Below, piece after piece: positions 14,028 to 27,509 of a DNA stretch of 64,000 bases; the first letter of the stretch is position 1, and the number at the start of each line of letters is the position of its first letter. The notes beneath the pieces were generated by a model, which was given only the letters and a program-made list of their open reading frames with translations, made no database searches and was not told the DNA's origin. Source of the DNA: Chamaelirium japonicum (lineage: Eukaryota; Streptophyta; Magnoliopsida; Liliales; Melanthiaceae). Both the position numbers and the translations under genes were made by a program. The DNA lies in contig OX393550.1 of the NCBI GenBank assembly GCA_947650365.1, forward strand, positions 121,398,374-121,462,373, given 5' to 3'.

Positions 14028-15237
14028 TAAATTAGAATGGATCGTATGAATGAATTAGATTGGATCGTATGCATGAATTAGAATGGATCGTGCGAATGAA
14101 TTAGAATGGATCGTACGAATGAATTAGAATGGATCGAACGAATGAATTAGAATAGATCGTGCGAATGAATTAGAATGGATCGTACGAATGAATTAGAATA
14201 GATTGTGCGAATGAATTAGAATGGATCGTACGAATGAATTAGAATGGATCTACGAATGGATCGTACGAATGAGTAAGAATGGATCGTACGAATGAAATAG
14301 AATGGATTGTACGAATGAATTCGAATGGATACATTCGTGCGAATGAATTAGGATGGATCGTATGAATGAATTAGAACAGATTGTGCGAATGAATTAGAAT
14401 GGATCGTACGAATGAATTAGAATGGATACATTCATGCGAATGAATTAGAATGGATCGTATGAATGAATTAGAATGGATCGTACGAATGAATTAGAATGTA
14501 TACATTCGTGCGAATGATTTAGAATGGATCGTACGAACGAATTAGAATAGATTGTGCGAATGAATTAGAATGGATCGTATGAATTAGAATTGATCGTACG
14601 AATGAATTAGAATGGATCATCCGAAGGATTTATAATGGATCGTACGAATGAATTAGAATGGATCGTACGAATGAATTAGAATGGATACATTCGTGCGAAT
14701 GAATTAGAATGGATTATATGAAGGAATTAGAATGGATCGTACGAATGAATTAGAATGGATCGTACGAATGAATTAGAATGGATACATTCGTGCGAATGAA
14801 TTAGAATGGATCATGCGAAGGAATTAGAATGGATCGTACGAATGAATTAGAATGGATCGTACGAATGAATTAGAATGGATCGTACGAATGAATTAGAATG
14901 GATACATTCGTGCGAATGAATTAGAATGGATCATACGAATGAATTAGAGTTGATACATTCGTGTGAATGAATTAAAATGGATAATCCGAATGAGTAAGAA
15001 TGGATCGTAGAATTACAATGGATCGTATGAATGAATTAGAATGGATACATACGAATGAATTAGAATGGATCGTATGAATGAATTAGAATGGATCGTGTGA
15101 ATGAATTAGAATGGATAGTACGAATGAATTAGAATGGATCGTATGAATGAATTAGAATGGATCGTAGTAATGAATTAGAATGGATCCTACGAATGAATTA
15201 GAATAGATTGTGGGAATGAATTAGAATGGATCTGGAT
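14028..15237 (-). repeat. satellite block M7
   Basis: About 52 units, rich in the 28-bp variant read as GGATACATTCGTGCG (near 14330, 14680, 14780, 14900). It closes in D2 (GATCTGGATCGTG). Confidence 0.87.
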
Positions 15238-16086
15238 CGTGTATCCATTCTAATTCATTCGTACGACCCATTCTAATTCATTCGCACGATCCATTCTAAT
15301 TCATTCGTACGATCTATTCTATTTCATTCGTACAATCCATTCTAATTCATTCATACGATCCAATCTAATTCATTCATACGATCCATTCTAATTCATTCGT
15401 ACGATCTATTCTATTTCATTCATACGATCCATTCTAATTTGTTTGTACGATCCTTTCTAATTCCTTCGTACGATCCATTCTATTTCATTCGTATGACCCA
15501 TTCTAATTCATAAGTACGATCCATTCTAATTAATTCAAACGATCCATTCTAATTCATTCGTACGATCATTCTAATTCAATCCATTCTAATTCATTCGTAC
15601 AATCCATTCTTACTCATTCGTACGATCCATTCTAATTCATTCGCACGAATGAATCCATTCTAATTCATTCGTATGATCCATTCTAATTCATTCGCATGAA
15701 TGTATCCATTCTAATTCATTCGTATGATCCATTCTATCTCATTCGTACAATCCATTCTATTTCATTCGTACGATCCATTCTAATTCATTCGCACGATCCA
15801 TTCTAATTCATTCGCATGATCCATTCTAATTCATTCGCACGAATGTATCCATTCTAATTCATTCGTACGATCCATTCTAATTCATTTGTACGAATGTATC
15901 CACTCTAATTCATTCATATGATCCATTCTAATTCATTCGCACGAATGTATCCATTCCAATTCATTCGTACGATCCATTCTAATTCATTCGCACAATCTAT
16001 TCTAATTCATTCGTACGATCAATTCTAATTCATTAGCATGATCCATTCTAATTCATTCGTACGATCTATTCTATTTCATTCGTACG
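15238..16086 (+). repeat. satellite block P8
   Basis: About 37 units. It includes CATAAGTACGATCC near 15508, CTATCTCATTCG near 15735 and the beginning of a 240-bp marker block (ATTAGCATGATCC, 16031). That block is cut at 16086 by a convergent switch centred on CGTACG. Confidence 0.86.
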
Positions 16087-16608
16087 AATGAATTAGAATG
16101 GATCATGCTAATGAATTAGAATTGATCGTACGAATGAATTAGAATAGATTGTGCGAATGAATTAGAATGGATCGTGCGAATGAATTAGAATGGATCATAC
16201 AAATGAAATAGAATGGATTATACGAATGAGATAGAGTGGATACATTCGTACAAATGAATTAGAATGGATCATATGGATCGTGCGAATGAATTAGAATAGA
16301 TTGTGCGAATGAATTGGAATGGATCGTACGAATGAATTAGAATGGATCGTACGAAGGAATTAGAATGGATAATATGAATGAATTAGAGTGGATACATTCG
16401 TGCGAATGAATTCGAATAGATCGTGCGAATGAATTAGAATGGATTGTACGAATGAATTAGAATGGATCGTACGAATGAAATAGAATGGATCGTACGAATG
16501 AATTAGAATGGATACATTCGTGCGAATGAATTAGAATGGATCGTACGAATGAGTAAGAATGGATCGTACGAATGAAATAGAATGGATCCTACGGATGAAT
16601 TAGAATGG
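16087..16608 (-). repeat. satellite block M8
   Basis: About 22 units. It starts with GGATCATGCTAATG, the usual neighbour of the - marker block. The CGTACG-centred switch at 16086 therefore joins two inverted copies near the same landmark. It ends in a one-off divergent join (GAATGGTTCATTCG). Confidence 0.85.
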
Positions 16609-17780
16609 TTCATTCGTACGATCCATTCTAATTCATTCGTACGATTCATTCTAATTCAATCCATTCTAATTCATTCGTACGATCCATTCTTACTCATTCG
16701 TACGATCCATTCTAATTCATTCGCACGAATGAATCCATTCTAATTCATTTGTATGATCCATTCTAATTAATTCGCATGAATATATCCATTCTAATTCATT
16801 CGTACGATCCATTCTATCTCATTCGTACAATCCATTCTATTTCATTCGTACGATCCATTCTAATTCATTCGCACGATCCATTCTAATTCATTCGCATGAT
16901 CCATTCTAATTCATTCGTACGATCGATTCTAATTCATTCATATGATCCATTCTAATTCATTCGCACGAATGTATCCATTCTAATTCATTCATACGATCCA
17001 TTCTAATTCATTCGCACAATCTATTCTAATTCATTCATACGATCCATTCTAATTTATTCGCACGATCCATTCTAATTCATTCATACGATCCATTCTAATT
17101 CATTCATATGATCCATTCTAATTCATTCGCACGATCCATTCTTACTCATTCGTACGATCCATTCTAATTCATTCGCACGATCCATTCAAATTCATTAATA
17201 CGATCCATTCTAATTCATTCGCACGATCCATTCTAATTCATTCACACTCATACGATCCATTCTAATTCATTCGCACGAATGTATCCTTTCTAATTCATTC
17301 GTACGATCCATTCTAATTCATTCGCACAATCTATTCTAATTCATTCGAACGATCCATTCTAATTCATTCGTACAATCCATTCTAATTCATTCGTACGATC
17401 CATTCTAATTCATTCGCACGATCCATTCTAATTCATTCGCACGATCCATTCTAATTCATTTATACGATCCAATCTAATTCATTCATACGATCTATTCTAA
17501 TTCTTTCGCACGAATGTATCCATTCTAATTCATTCGTACGATCCATTCTAATTCATTCGCACGATCCATTCTAATTCATTCATACAATCCATTCTAATTC
17601 TTTTGCACGAATGTATCCATTCTAATTCATTCGTTCGATCCATTCTAATTCATTCGTACGATCCATTCTAATTCATTCGCACGATCCATTCTAATTCATG
17701 CATACGATCCAATCTAATTCATTCATACGATCCATTCTAATTCATTCGCACGAATGTATCCATTCTAATTCATTCGTACA
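16609..17780 (+). repeat. satellite block P9
   Basis: About 51 units, homologous in order to 21700-23300. Shared markers are CTATCTCATTCG (16811/21937), CACACTCATACG (17243/22341), CTAATTCTTTCGCACG (near 17500/23025) and the terminal ACATGT (17779/23303). It ends in the ACATGT convergent junction. Confidence 0.87.
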
Positions 17781-20172
17781 TGTATGAATGAATTAGAATG
17801 GATCGTACGAATGAATTAGAGTTTATACATTCGTGCGAATGAATTAGAATGGATCGTACGAATGAATTAGATTGGATCGTATGAATGAATTATAATGGAT
17901 CATGCGAATGAATTAGAATAGATCATACGAATGAATTAGAATGGATCGTACGAATGAATTAGAATGGATACATTCGTGCAAAAGAATTAGAATGGATTGT
18001 ATGAATGAATTAGAATGGATCGTATGAATGAATTAGAATGGATCGTGCGAATGAATTAGAATGGATCGTGCGAATGAATTAGAATGGATCGTACGAATGA
18101 ATTAGAATGGATCGTACAAATGAATTAGATTGGATCGTATTAATGAATTAGAATGGATCGTACGAATGAATTAGAATAGATCATACGAATGAATTAGAAT
18201 GGATACGAATGGATCGTACGAATGAGTAAGAATGGATCGTACGAATGAAATAGAATGGATTGTACGAATAAATTAGAATGGATACATTCGTGCGAATGAA
18301 TTAGGATGGATCGTATGAATGAATTAGAATAGATTGTGCGAATGAATTAGAATGGATCGTACGAATGAATTAGAATGGATACATTCATTAGAATGAATTA
18401 GAATGGATCGTATGAATGAATTAGAATGGATCGTATGAGTGAATTAGAATGGATACGAAGGAATTAGAATGGTTCGTACGAAGGAATTAGAATGGAGAAT
18501 GGATCGTGCGAATGAATTAGAATGGATCGTGCGATAAGAATGGATCGTACGAATGAAATAGAAAAGATCGTACGGATAAATGAATTTGGATCGTGCTAAT
18601 GAATTATAATGGATCGTACGAATGAATTAGAATGGATCGTACTAATGAATTAGAATAGATTGTGCGAACGAATTAGAATGGATCGTACGAATGAATTAGA
18701 AAGGATATATTCGTGCGAATGAATTAGAATAGATCGTATGAATGAATTAGATTGGATCGTATTAATGAATTAGAATGGATCGTGTGAATGAATTAGAATG
18801 GATCGTACGAATGAATTAGAATGGATAGATTCGTGCGAATGGATTTGAATGAATCGTACGAAGGAATTAGAATGGATCGTACGAAGGAATTAGAATAGAT
18901 CATACGAAGAAATTAGAATGGATCGTACGAATGAATTAGTATGGATCGTATGAATGAATTAGAATGGATCGCGCGAATGAATTAAAATGGATCGTATGAA
19001 TGAAATAGAATGGATCGTATGAATTAGAATGGATCATACGAATGAAATAGAATGGATCGTACGAATGAATTAGAATAGATTGTGCGAATGGATTAGAATG
19101 GATCATACGATTGAGTAAGAATGGATTGTACGAATGAAATAGAATAGATCGTACGAATGAATTAGAATGGATCATGCTAATGAATTAGAATTGATCGTAC
19201 AAATGAATTAGAATAGATTGTGCGAATGTATTAGAATGGATCGTACGAATGAATTGGAATGGATACATTCGTGCGAATGAATTAGAATGGATCGTATGAA
19301 TGAATTAGAGTGGATACATTCGTACAAATGAATTAGAATGGATCGTACGAATGAATTAGAATGGATACATTCGTGCGAATGAATTAGAATGGATCATATG
19401 AATGAATTAGAATGGATCGTTTGAGTGAATGCGAATGGATCGTGCGAATGAATTAGAATGGATTGTACGAATGAATTAGAATGGATCGTACGAATGAATT
19501 AGAATAGATTGTGCGAATGGATTAGAATGGATCATACGATTGAGTAAAAATGGATTGTACGAATAAAATAGAATAGATCGTACGAATGAATTAGAATGGA
19601 TCATGCTAATGAATTAGAATTGATCGTAGGAATGAATTAGAATAGATTGTGCGAATGAATTAGAATGGATCGTACGAATGAATTGGAATGGATACATTCG
19701 TGCGAATGAATTAGAATGGATCGTATGAATGAATTAGAGTGGATACATTCGTACAAATGAATTAGAATGGATCGTACGAATGAATTAGAATGGATACATT
19801 CGTGCGAATGAATTAGAATGGATCGTACGAATGAATTAGAATGGATTGTACGAATGAAATAGAATAGATCGTACGAATGAATTAGAATGGATCATGCTAA
19901 TAAATTAGAATTGATCGTACGAATGAAATAGAATGGATCGTACGAAGGAAATAGAAAGGATCGTACAAACGAATTAGAATGGATCGTATGAATGAAATAG
20001 AATAGATCGTACGAATGAATTAGAATGGATCGTATGAATGAATTAGATTGGATCGTATGAATGAATTAGAATGGATTGCACGAATGAAATAGAATAGATC
20101 GTACGAATGAATTAGAATGGATCGTGCGAATGAATTAGAATGGGTCGTACGAATGAATTAGAATGGATACAC
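17781..20172 (-). repeat. satellite block M9 with 1-kb marker unit and 429-bp duplication
   Basis: About 104 units. The second roughly 1-kb composite unit runs from 18451 to about 19414, with a - 240-bp marker block at 18936-19175. TGTGCGAATGG at 19081 recurs at 19510, an offset-429 direct duplication of about 330 bp. It closes in D2. Confidence 0.88.
18451..19425 (-). repeat. 1-kb higher-order unit, reference copy
   Basis: The order is GGATACGAAGG, AATGGAGAATGG, GCGATAAGAATGG, CGGATAAATGAATTTGG, GGATATATTCG, GATAGATTCG, the - 240-bp marker block, GAGTGGATACATTCG, GGATCGTTTGAG. The same order is at 2784-3869 and 30242-31219. Truncated starts are at about 53335 and 58414. Confidence 0.85.
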
Positions 20173-20449
20173 GATCCAGATCCATTCTAATTCATTCGCA
20201 CAATCTAGTCAAATTCATTCGTAGGATCCATTCTAATTCATTACTACGATCCATTCTAATTCATTCATACGATCCATTCTAATTCATTCGTGCGATCCAT
20301 TCTAATTCATTCGCACGATCCATTCTAATTCATTCATACGATCCATTCTAATTCATTCGTATGTATCCATTCTAATTCATTCATACGATCCATTCTAATT
20401 CTACGATCCATTCTTACTCATTCGTATTATCCATTTTAATTCATTCACA
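20173..20449 (+). repeat. satellite block P10
   Basis: About 12 units, opening with the D2 follow-on order (CGTAGGATCC, then ATTACTACGATCC) that recurs at 52.7 and 57.8 kb. It ends at a near-palindromic convergent join (CACACGAATG). Confidence 0.86.
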
Positions 20450-20770
20450 CGAATGAATTAGAATAGATTGTGCGAATGAATTAGAATGGATCGTACGAAT
20501 GAATTGGAATGGATACATTCGTGCGAATGAATTAGAATGGATCGTATGAATGAATTAGAGTGGATACATTCGTACAAATGAATTAGAATGGATCGTACGA
20601 ATGAATTAGAATGGATACATTCGTGCGAATGAATTAGAATGGATCATATGAATGAATTAGAATGGATCGTTTGAGTGAATGCGAATGGATCGTGCGAATG
20701 AATTAGAATGGATTGTACGAATGAATTAGAATGGATCGTACGAATGAATTAGAATGGATACATTCGTGCG
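20450..20770 (-). repeat. satellite block M10
   Basis: About 14 units. It ends with the ordered run GGATCGTTTGAGTG, GCGAATGGATCG, then D1 (direct form). The same run precedes D1 near 27510, 31317, 33328, 42330, 43838 and 59838. Confidence 0.88.
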
Positions 20771-22701
20771 AATCCATTCTATTTCTTTCGTACGATCCAT
20801 TCTAATTCATTCGCACGATCCATTCTAATTCATTCATACGATCCATTCTAATTCATTCGTACGATCCATTCTAATTCATTCGTACGATCCATTCTAATTC
20901 ATTCGCACAATCTATTCTAATTCATTCGTACGATCCATTCTAATTCATTCGCACGATCCATTCTAATTCATTCATACGATCCATTCTATTTCATTCGTAC
21001 GATCCATTCTTACTCATTCGTACGATCCATTCTAATTCATTTGCACGAAGGTATCCATTCTAATTCATTCGTACTATCCATTCTAATTCCTTCGTACGAT
21101 CCATTCTAATTCCTTCGTACGATCCATTCTAATTCATTCATACGATCCATTCTAATTCCTTCGTATGATCCATTCTAATTCATTCGTACGGTATGATTCA
21201 TTCTAATTCATTCGTACGATTCATTCTAATTCAATCCATTCTAATTCATTTGTACGATCCATTCTAATTCATTCGTACGATTCATTCTAATTCAATCCAT
21301 TCTAATTCATTCATACGATCCATTTTTACTCATTCGTACGATCCATTCTAATTTATTCGCATGAATGAATCCATTCTAATTCATTCGTATGATCCATTCT
21401 AATTCATTCGCATGAATGTATCCATTCTAATTCATTCGTATGATCCATTCTATCTCATTCGTACAATCCATTCTATTTCATTCGTACGATCCATTCTAAT
21501 TCATTCGCACGATCCATTCTAATTCATTCGCATGATCCATTCTAATTCATTCGTACAATCGATTCTAATTCATTCATACGATCCATTCTAATTCATTCGC
21601 ACGAATGTATCCATTCTAATTCATTCGTACGATCCATTCTAATTCATTCGTACGGTATGATTCATTCTAATTCATTCGTACGATTCATTCTAATTCAATC
21701 CATTCTAATTCATTCGTACGATCCATTCTAATTCATTCGTACGATCCATTCTAATTCATTCGTACGATTCAATCTAATTCAATCCATTCTAATTCATTCG
21801 TACGATCCGTTTTTACTCATTCGTAAGATCCATTCTAATTCATTCGCACGAATGAATCCATTCTAATTCATTCGTATGATCCATTCTAATTCATTCGCAT
21901 GAATGTATCCATTCTAATTCATTCGTACGATCCATTCTATCTCATTCGTACAATCCATTCTAATTCATTCGCACGATCCATTCTAATTCATTCGCATGAT
22001 CCATTCTAATTCATTCGTACGATCGATTCTAATTCATTCATACGATCCATTCTAATTCATTCGCACGAATGTATCCATTCTAATTCATTCGTACGATCCA
22101 TTCTAATTCATTCGCACAATCTATTCTAATTCATTCATACGATCCATTCTAATTTATTCGCACGATCCATTCTAATTCATTCATACGATCCATTCTAATT
22201 CATCCATATGATCCATTCTAATTCATTCGCACGATCCATTCTTACTCATTCGTACGATCCATTCTAATTCATTCGCACGATCCATTCTAATTCATTAATA
22301 CGATCCATTCTAATTCATTCGCACGATCCATTCTAATTCATTCACACTCATACGATCCATTCTAATTCATTCGCACGAATGAATCGTTTCTAATTCATTC
22401 GTACGATCCATTCTAATTCATTCGCACAATCTATTCTAATTCATTCGAACGATCCATTCTAATTCATTCGTACGATCCATTCTAATTCATTCGTGCGATC
22501 CATTCTAATTCATTCGCACGATCCATTCTAATTCATTCGCACGATCCATTCTAATTCATTAGCACGATCCATTCTAATTTATTCGTACGATCCATTCTAA
22601 TTCATTTATACCATCCAATCTAATTCATTCATACGATCCATTCTAATTCTTTCGCACAAATGTATCCATTCTAATTCATTCGTACGATCCATTCTAATTC
22701 A
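20771..22701 (+). repeat. satellite block P11
   Basis: About 84 units. It contains the + marker series twice (CGGTATGATTC at about 21189 and 21652; CTATCTCATTCG at about 21449 and 21937), an internal direct duplication of roughly 0.46-0.49 kb. It ends at the second island. Confidence 0.88.
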
Positions 22702-22737
22702 TTAGCACGAAAAAACACGATCCACTCACATACGAAT
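22702..22737 (-). repeat. 36-bp non-monomer island at a convergent switch, copy 2
   Basis: Exact reverse complement of 1915-1950; contains GAAAAAACACGATCC then ACTCACATACG. It lies in the stretch (about 22690-23010) by which P11-P12 is longer than its homologue P9, so it probably arrived with that segment. Confidence 0.85.
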
Positions 22738-22869
22738 AAATTAGAATGAATTAGAATGGATTGTGTGAATGAATTAGAATGGATCGTATGAATGAATTAG
22801 AATGGATCGTGCGAATGAATTAGAATATGGATCGTACGAAGGAATTAGAATGGATCGTACGAATGAATT
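22738..22869 (-). repeat. satellite block M11, short
   Basis: About five units between the island and a D3 divergent switch (GAATTCGAATGTATCC, 22866). Confidence 0.83.
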
Positions 22870-23305
22870 CGAATGTATCCTTTCTTATTCATTAGTACGA
22901 TCCATTCTAATTCATTCGTACGATCCATTCTAATTCATTCGCACGATCCATTCTAATTCATTCGTACGATCCATTCTATTTCATTCATACGATCCATTCT
23001 AATTCATTCATACGATCTATTCTAATTCTTTCGCACGAATGTATCCATTCTAATTCATTCGTACGATCCATTCTAATTCATTCGCACGATCCATTCTAAT
23101 TCATTCATACAATCCATTCTAATTCTTTTGCACGAATGTATCCATTCTAATTCATTCGTTCGATCCATTCTAATTCATTCGTACGATCCATTCTAATTCA
23201 TTCGCACGATCCATTCTAATTCATGCATACGATCCAATCTAATTCATTCATACGATCCATTCTAATTCATTCGCACGAATGTATCCATTCTAATTCATTC
23301 GTACA
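22870..23305 (+). repeat. satellite block P12
   Basis: About 19 units. From about 23013 it matches 17488-17780 and 44248-44543 in marker order, and it ends in the ACATGT convergent junction. Confidence 0.87.
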
Positions 23306-24273
23306 TGTATGAATGAATTAGAATGGATCGTACGAATGAATTAGAGTTGATACATTCGTGCGAATGAATTAGAATGGATCGTACGGATGAATTAGATTGG
23401 ATCGTATGAATGAATTATAATGGATCATGCGAATGAATTAGAATAGATCATACGAATGAATTAGAATGGATCGTACGAATGAATTAGAATGGATACATTC
23501 GTGCAAAAGAATTAGAATGGATTGTATGAATGAATTAGAATGGATCGTGCGAATGAATTAGAATGGATACATTCGTGCGAATGTATTAGAATGGATCGTA
23601 TGAATGAATTAGATTGGATAGTATGAATGAATTAGAATGGATCGTGCGAATGAATTAGAATGGATCGTACGAATGAATTAGAATGGATCGTACGAATGAA
23701 TTAGAATGGATCGTATGAATTAGAATGGATCGTACGAAGGAATTAGAATGGATTGTATAAATGAATTAGATTGGATCGTATTAATGAATTTGAATGGATC
23801 GTATGAATGAATTAGATTGGATCGTATGAATGAATTAGATTGGATCGTATGAATGAATTAGAATGGATCTTGCGAATGAATTAGAATGGATCGTACGAAT
23901 GAAATAGAATGGATTGTATGAATGAATTAGAATAGATCGTGCAAATGAATTAGAATGGATCATACGAATGAATTAGAATGGATCATATGAATGAATTAGA
24001 ATGGATCGTACGTATGAATTAGAATGGCTCGTGCGAATGAATTAGAATGGATCGTATGAATGAATTAGAGTAGATACATTCATACGAAGGAATTAGAATG
24101 GATCGTACGAATGAATTAGAATGGATTATATGAATGAATTAGAATGGATCGTACGAATGAATTAGAATGGATACATTCGTGCGAATGAATTAGAATGGAT
24201 TGTACGAATAAATTAGAATGGATCGTACGAATGAATTAGAATAGATTGTACGAATGAATTAGAATGGATCGTA
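23306..24273 (-). repeat. satellite block M12
   Basis: About 42 units. The first 250 bp match 17781-18030 in order (GAGTTGATACATTCG, GGATGAATTAGATTGG, TTATAATGGATCATG). It ends in a one-off divergent join (GTACGTCTAATTCG). Confidence 0.86.
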
Positions 24274-24753
24274 CGTCTAATTCGTTCGTACGATCCATTC
24301 TAATTCATTCATACAATCCATTCTACTTCTTTTGCACGAATGTATCCATTCTAATTCATTCGTACGATCCATTCTAATTCCTTCGTACGATCCATTCTAA
24401 TTCCTTCGTACGATCCATTCTAATTCATTCCCATGAATGTATCCATTCTAATTGATACGTACGGTCCATTCTATTTCATTTGTATGATCCATTCTTACTG
24501 ATTCGTATGATCCAATCTAATTCATTCATACGATCCATTCTACGATCCATTCTAATTCATTCGTACGTTCCATTCTAATTCATTAGCACGATCAATGCTA
24601 ATTCATTCGTACGATCCATTCTAAATCATTCGTACAATCCATTCTATATCATTCGTACGGTCCATTCATACTCATTCGTATGATCCATTCTAATTCATTC
24701 GCACGAATGTATCCATTCTAATTCATTCGTACAATCCATTCTTACTCATTCGT
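24274..24753 (+). repeat. satellite block P13
   Basis: About 20 units. It shares the core-to-core piece CATTCTACGATCC and TTAGCACGATCAATGC with P4 (6717-6783). It ends at CGTAATGCATTAG. Confidence 0.85.
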
Positions 24754-25411
24754 AATGCATTAGAATGGATAGATTCGTGCAAAAGAATTAGAATGGATTG
24801 TATGAATGAATTAGAATGGATCGTGCAAATGAATTAGAATGGATCGTGCGAATGAATTAGAATGAATCGTACGAATGAATTAGAATAGATTATGCGAATG
24901 AATTAGAATGGATCGTACGAATGAATTAGAATGGATACATTCGTGCGAATGAATTAGAATTAGAATGAATTGGAATGGATCGTACGAATGAATTAGAGTG
25001 GATCGTACGAATGAATTAGAATGGATACATTCGTGCCAATGAATTAGAATGGATCTTACGAATGAGTAAGAATGGATCGTACGAATGAAATAGAATGGAT
25101 CATATGAATCGTACGAATGAGTAAGAATGGATCGTACGAATGAATTAGAATGGATTGAATTAGAATGAATCGTACGAATGAATTAGAATGGATCGTACGA
25201 ATGAATTAGAATGAATTAGAATGGATCGTGCGAATGAATTAGAATGGATCGTTCGAATGAATTAGAATAGATTGTGCGAATGAATTAGAATGGATCGTAC
25301 GAATGAATTAGAATGGATCGTACGAATGAATTAGAATGGATCATATGAATAAATTAGAACGGATCGTGCGAATGAATTAGAATGGATCGTACGAATGAAA
25401 TAGAATGGATT
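24754..25411 (-). repeat. satellite block M13
   Basis: About 28 units with a near-duplicated piece GAATTAGAATTAGAATG near 24950. It closes in D1, complement form with one change (GGATTTGCACG). Confidence 0.86.
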
Positions 25412-26104
25412 TGCACGAATGTATCCATTCTAATTCATTCGTACGATCCATTCTAATTCATTCGTACGATCCATTCTAATTCATTCGCACAATCTATTCT
25501 AATTCATTCGTACGATCCATTCTAATTCATTCATATGATCCATTCTAATTCATTCATACGATCCATTCTAATTCATTCATATGATCCATTCTAATTCATT
25601 CATATGATCCATTCTTATTTATTCGCACGAATGTATCCATTCTAATTCATTCGTATGATCCATTCTAATTCATTCACACGATCCATTCTAATTCATTCAT
25701 ACAATCCATTCTATTTCTTTTGCACGAATGTATCCATTCTAATTCATTCGTACGATCCATTCTATTTCATTCGTACGATCCATTCTAATTCATTCGTACA
25801 ATCCATTCTAATTCATTCGCACGATCTATTCGAATTCATTCGCACGAATGTATCCACTCTAATTCATTCATACGATCCATTCTAATTCCTTCGTACGATC
25901 CATTCTATTTCATTCGTATGATCCATTCTATTTCATTCATATAATCGATTCTAATTCATTCGCACGATCCATTCTAATTCATTCATACAATCCATTCTAA
26001 TTCATTCGTATGATCCATTCTAATTCATTCATTCGATCCATTCTAATTTATTCGCACGATCCATTCTAATTCATTCATACGATCCATTCTTACTCATTCG
26101 TACG
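25412..26104 (+). repeat. satellite block P14
   Basis: About 30 units. The open frame at 25655-25885 has a - counterpart at 29510-29740, so this stretch belongs to another inverted-duplicated marker block. The convergent switch at 26104 is centred on CGTACG. Confidence 0.87.
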
Positions 26105-27509
26105 AATGAATTAATTAGAATGGATCGTACGAATGAATTAGAATGGATACATTCGTGCGAATGAATTAGAATGGATCATACGAAGGAATGGATCGTATGA
26201 ATGAAATAGAATAGATCGTACGAATGAAGTAGAATGGATCGTATAAATGAATTAGAATGGATCGTACGAAGGAATTAGAATGGATTGTATGAATGAATTA
26301 GAATGGATTGTATGAATGAATTACAATGGATCGTGCGAATGAAATAGAATAGATCGTACGAATGAATTAGAATGGATCGTATGAATGAATTAGAATGGAT
26401 CGTACGAAGGAATTAGAATGGATTGTATGAATGAATTAGAATAGATCGTATGAATGAATTAGAATGGATCTTACGAATGAATTAGAATGGATTGAATTAG
26501 AATGAATCGTACGAATGAATTAGAATGAATCATACCGTACGAATGAATTAGAATGGATCATACGAAGGAATTAGAATAGATCGTACGAATGAATTAGAAT
26601 GGATCGTACGAATGAATTAGAATGGATCGTACGAAGGAATTAGAACGGATCGTACGAAGGAATTAGAATGGATAGTACGAATGAATTAGAATTGATACCT
26701 TCGTGCAAATGAATTAGAATGGATCGTACGAATGAGTAAGAATGGATCGTACGAATGAAATAGAATGGATCGTATGAATGAATTAGAATGGATCGTGAGA
26801 ATGAATTAGAATGGATCGTACGAATGAATTAGAATGGATAGATTCGTGCGAATGAATTAGAATGGATCGTACGAAGGAATTAGAATGGATCGTACGAAGG
26901 AATTAGAATAGATCATACGAAGAAATTAGAATGGATCGTACGAATGAATTAGAATGGATCTTATGAATGAATTAGAATGGATCGTGCGAATGAATTAAAA
27001 TGGATCGTATGAATGAAATAGAATGGATTGTATGAATTAGAATGGATCGTACGAATGAAATAGAATGGATCGTACGAATGAATTAGAATAGATTGTGCGA
27101 ATGGATTAGAATGGATCATACGATTGAGTAAGAATGGATTATACGAATGAAATAGAATAGATCGTACGAATGAATTAGAATGGATCATGCTAATGAATTA
27201 GAATTGATCGTACGAATGAATTAGAATGGATCGTACGAATGAATTGGAATGGATACATTCGTGCGAATGAATTAGAATGGATCGTATGAATGAATTAGAG
27301 TGGATACATTCGTACAAATGAATTAGAATGCATCGTACGAATGAATTAGAATGGATACATTCGTGCGAATGAATTAGAATGGATCATATGAATGAATTAG
27401 AATGGATCGTTTGAGTGAATGCGAATGGATCGTGCGAATGAATTAGAATGGATTGTACGAATGAATTAGAATGGATCGTACGAATGAATTAGAATGGATA
27501 CATTCGTGC
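26105..27509 (-). repeat. satellite block M14
   Basis: About 61 units with GAATCATACCG (26528), a - 240-bp marker block (26961-27188) and the pre-D1 run (GGATCGTTTGAG near 27405). It closes in D1, direct form. Confidence 0.88.
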
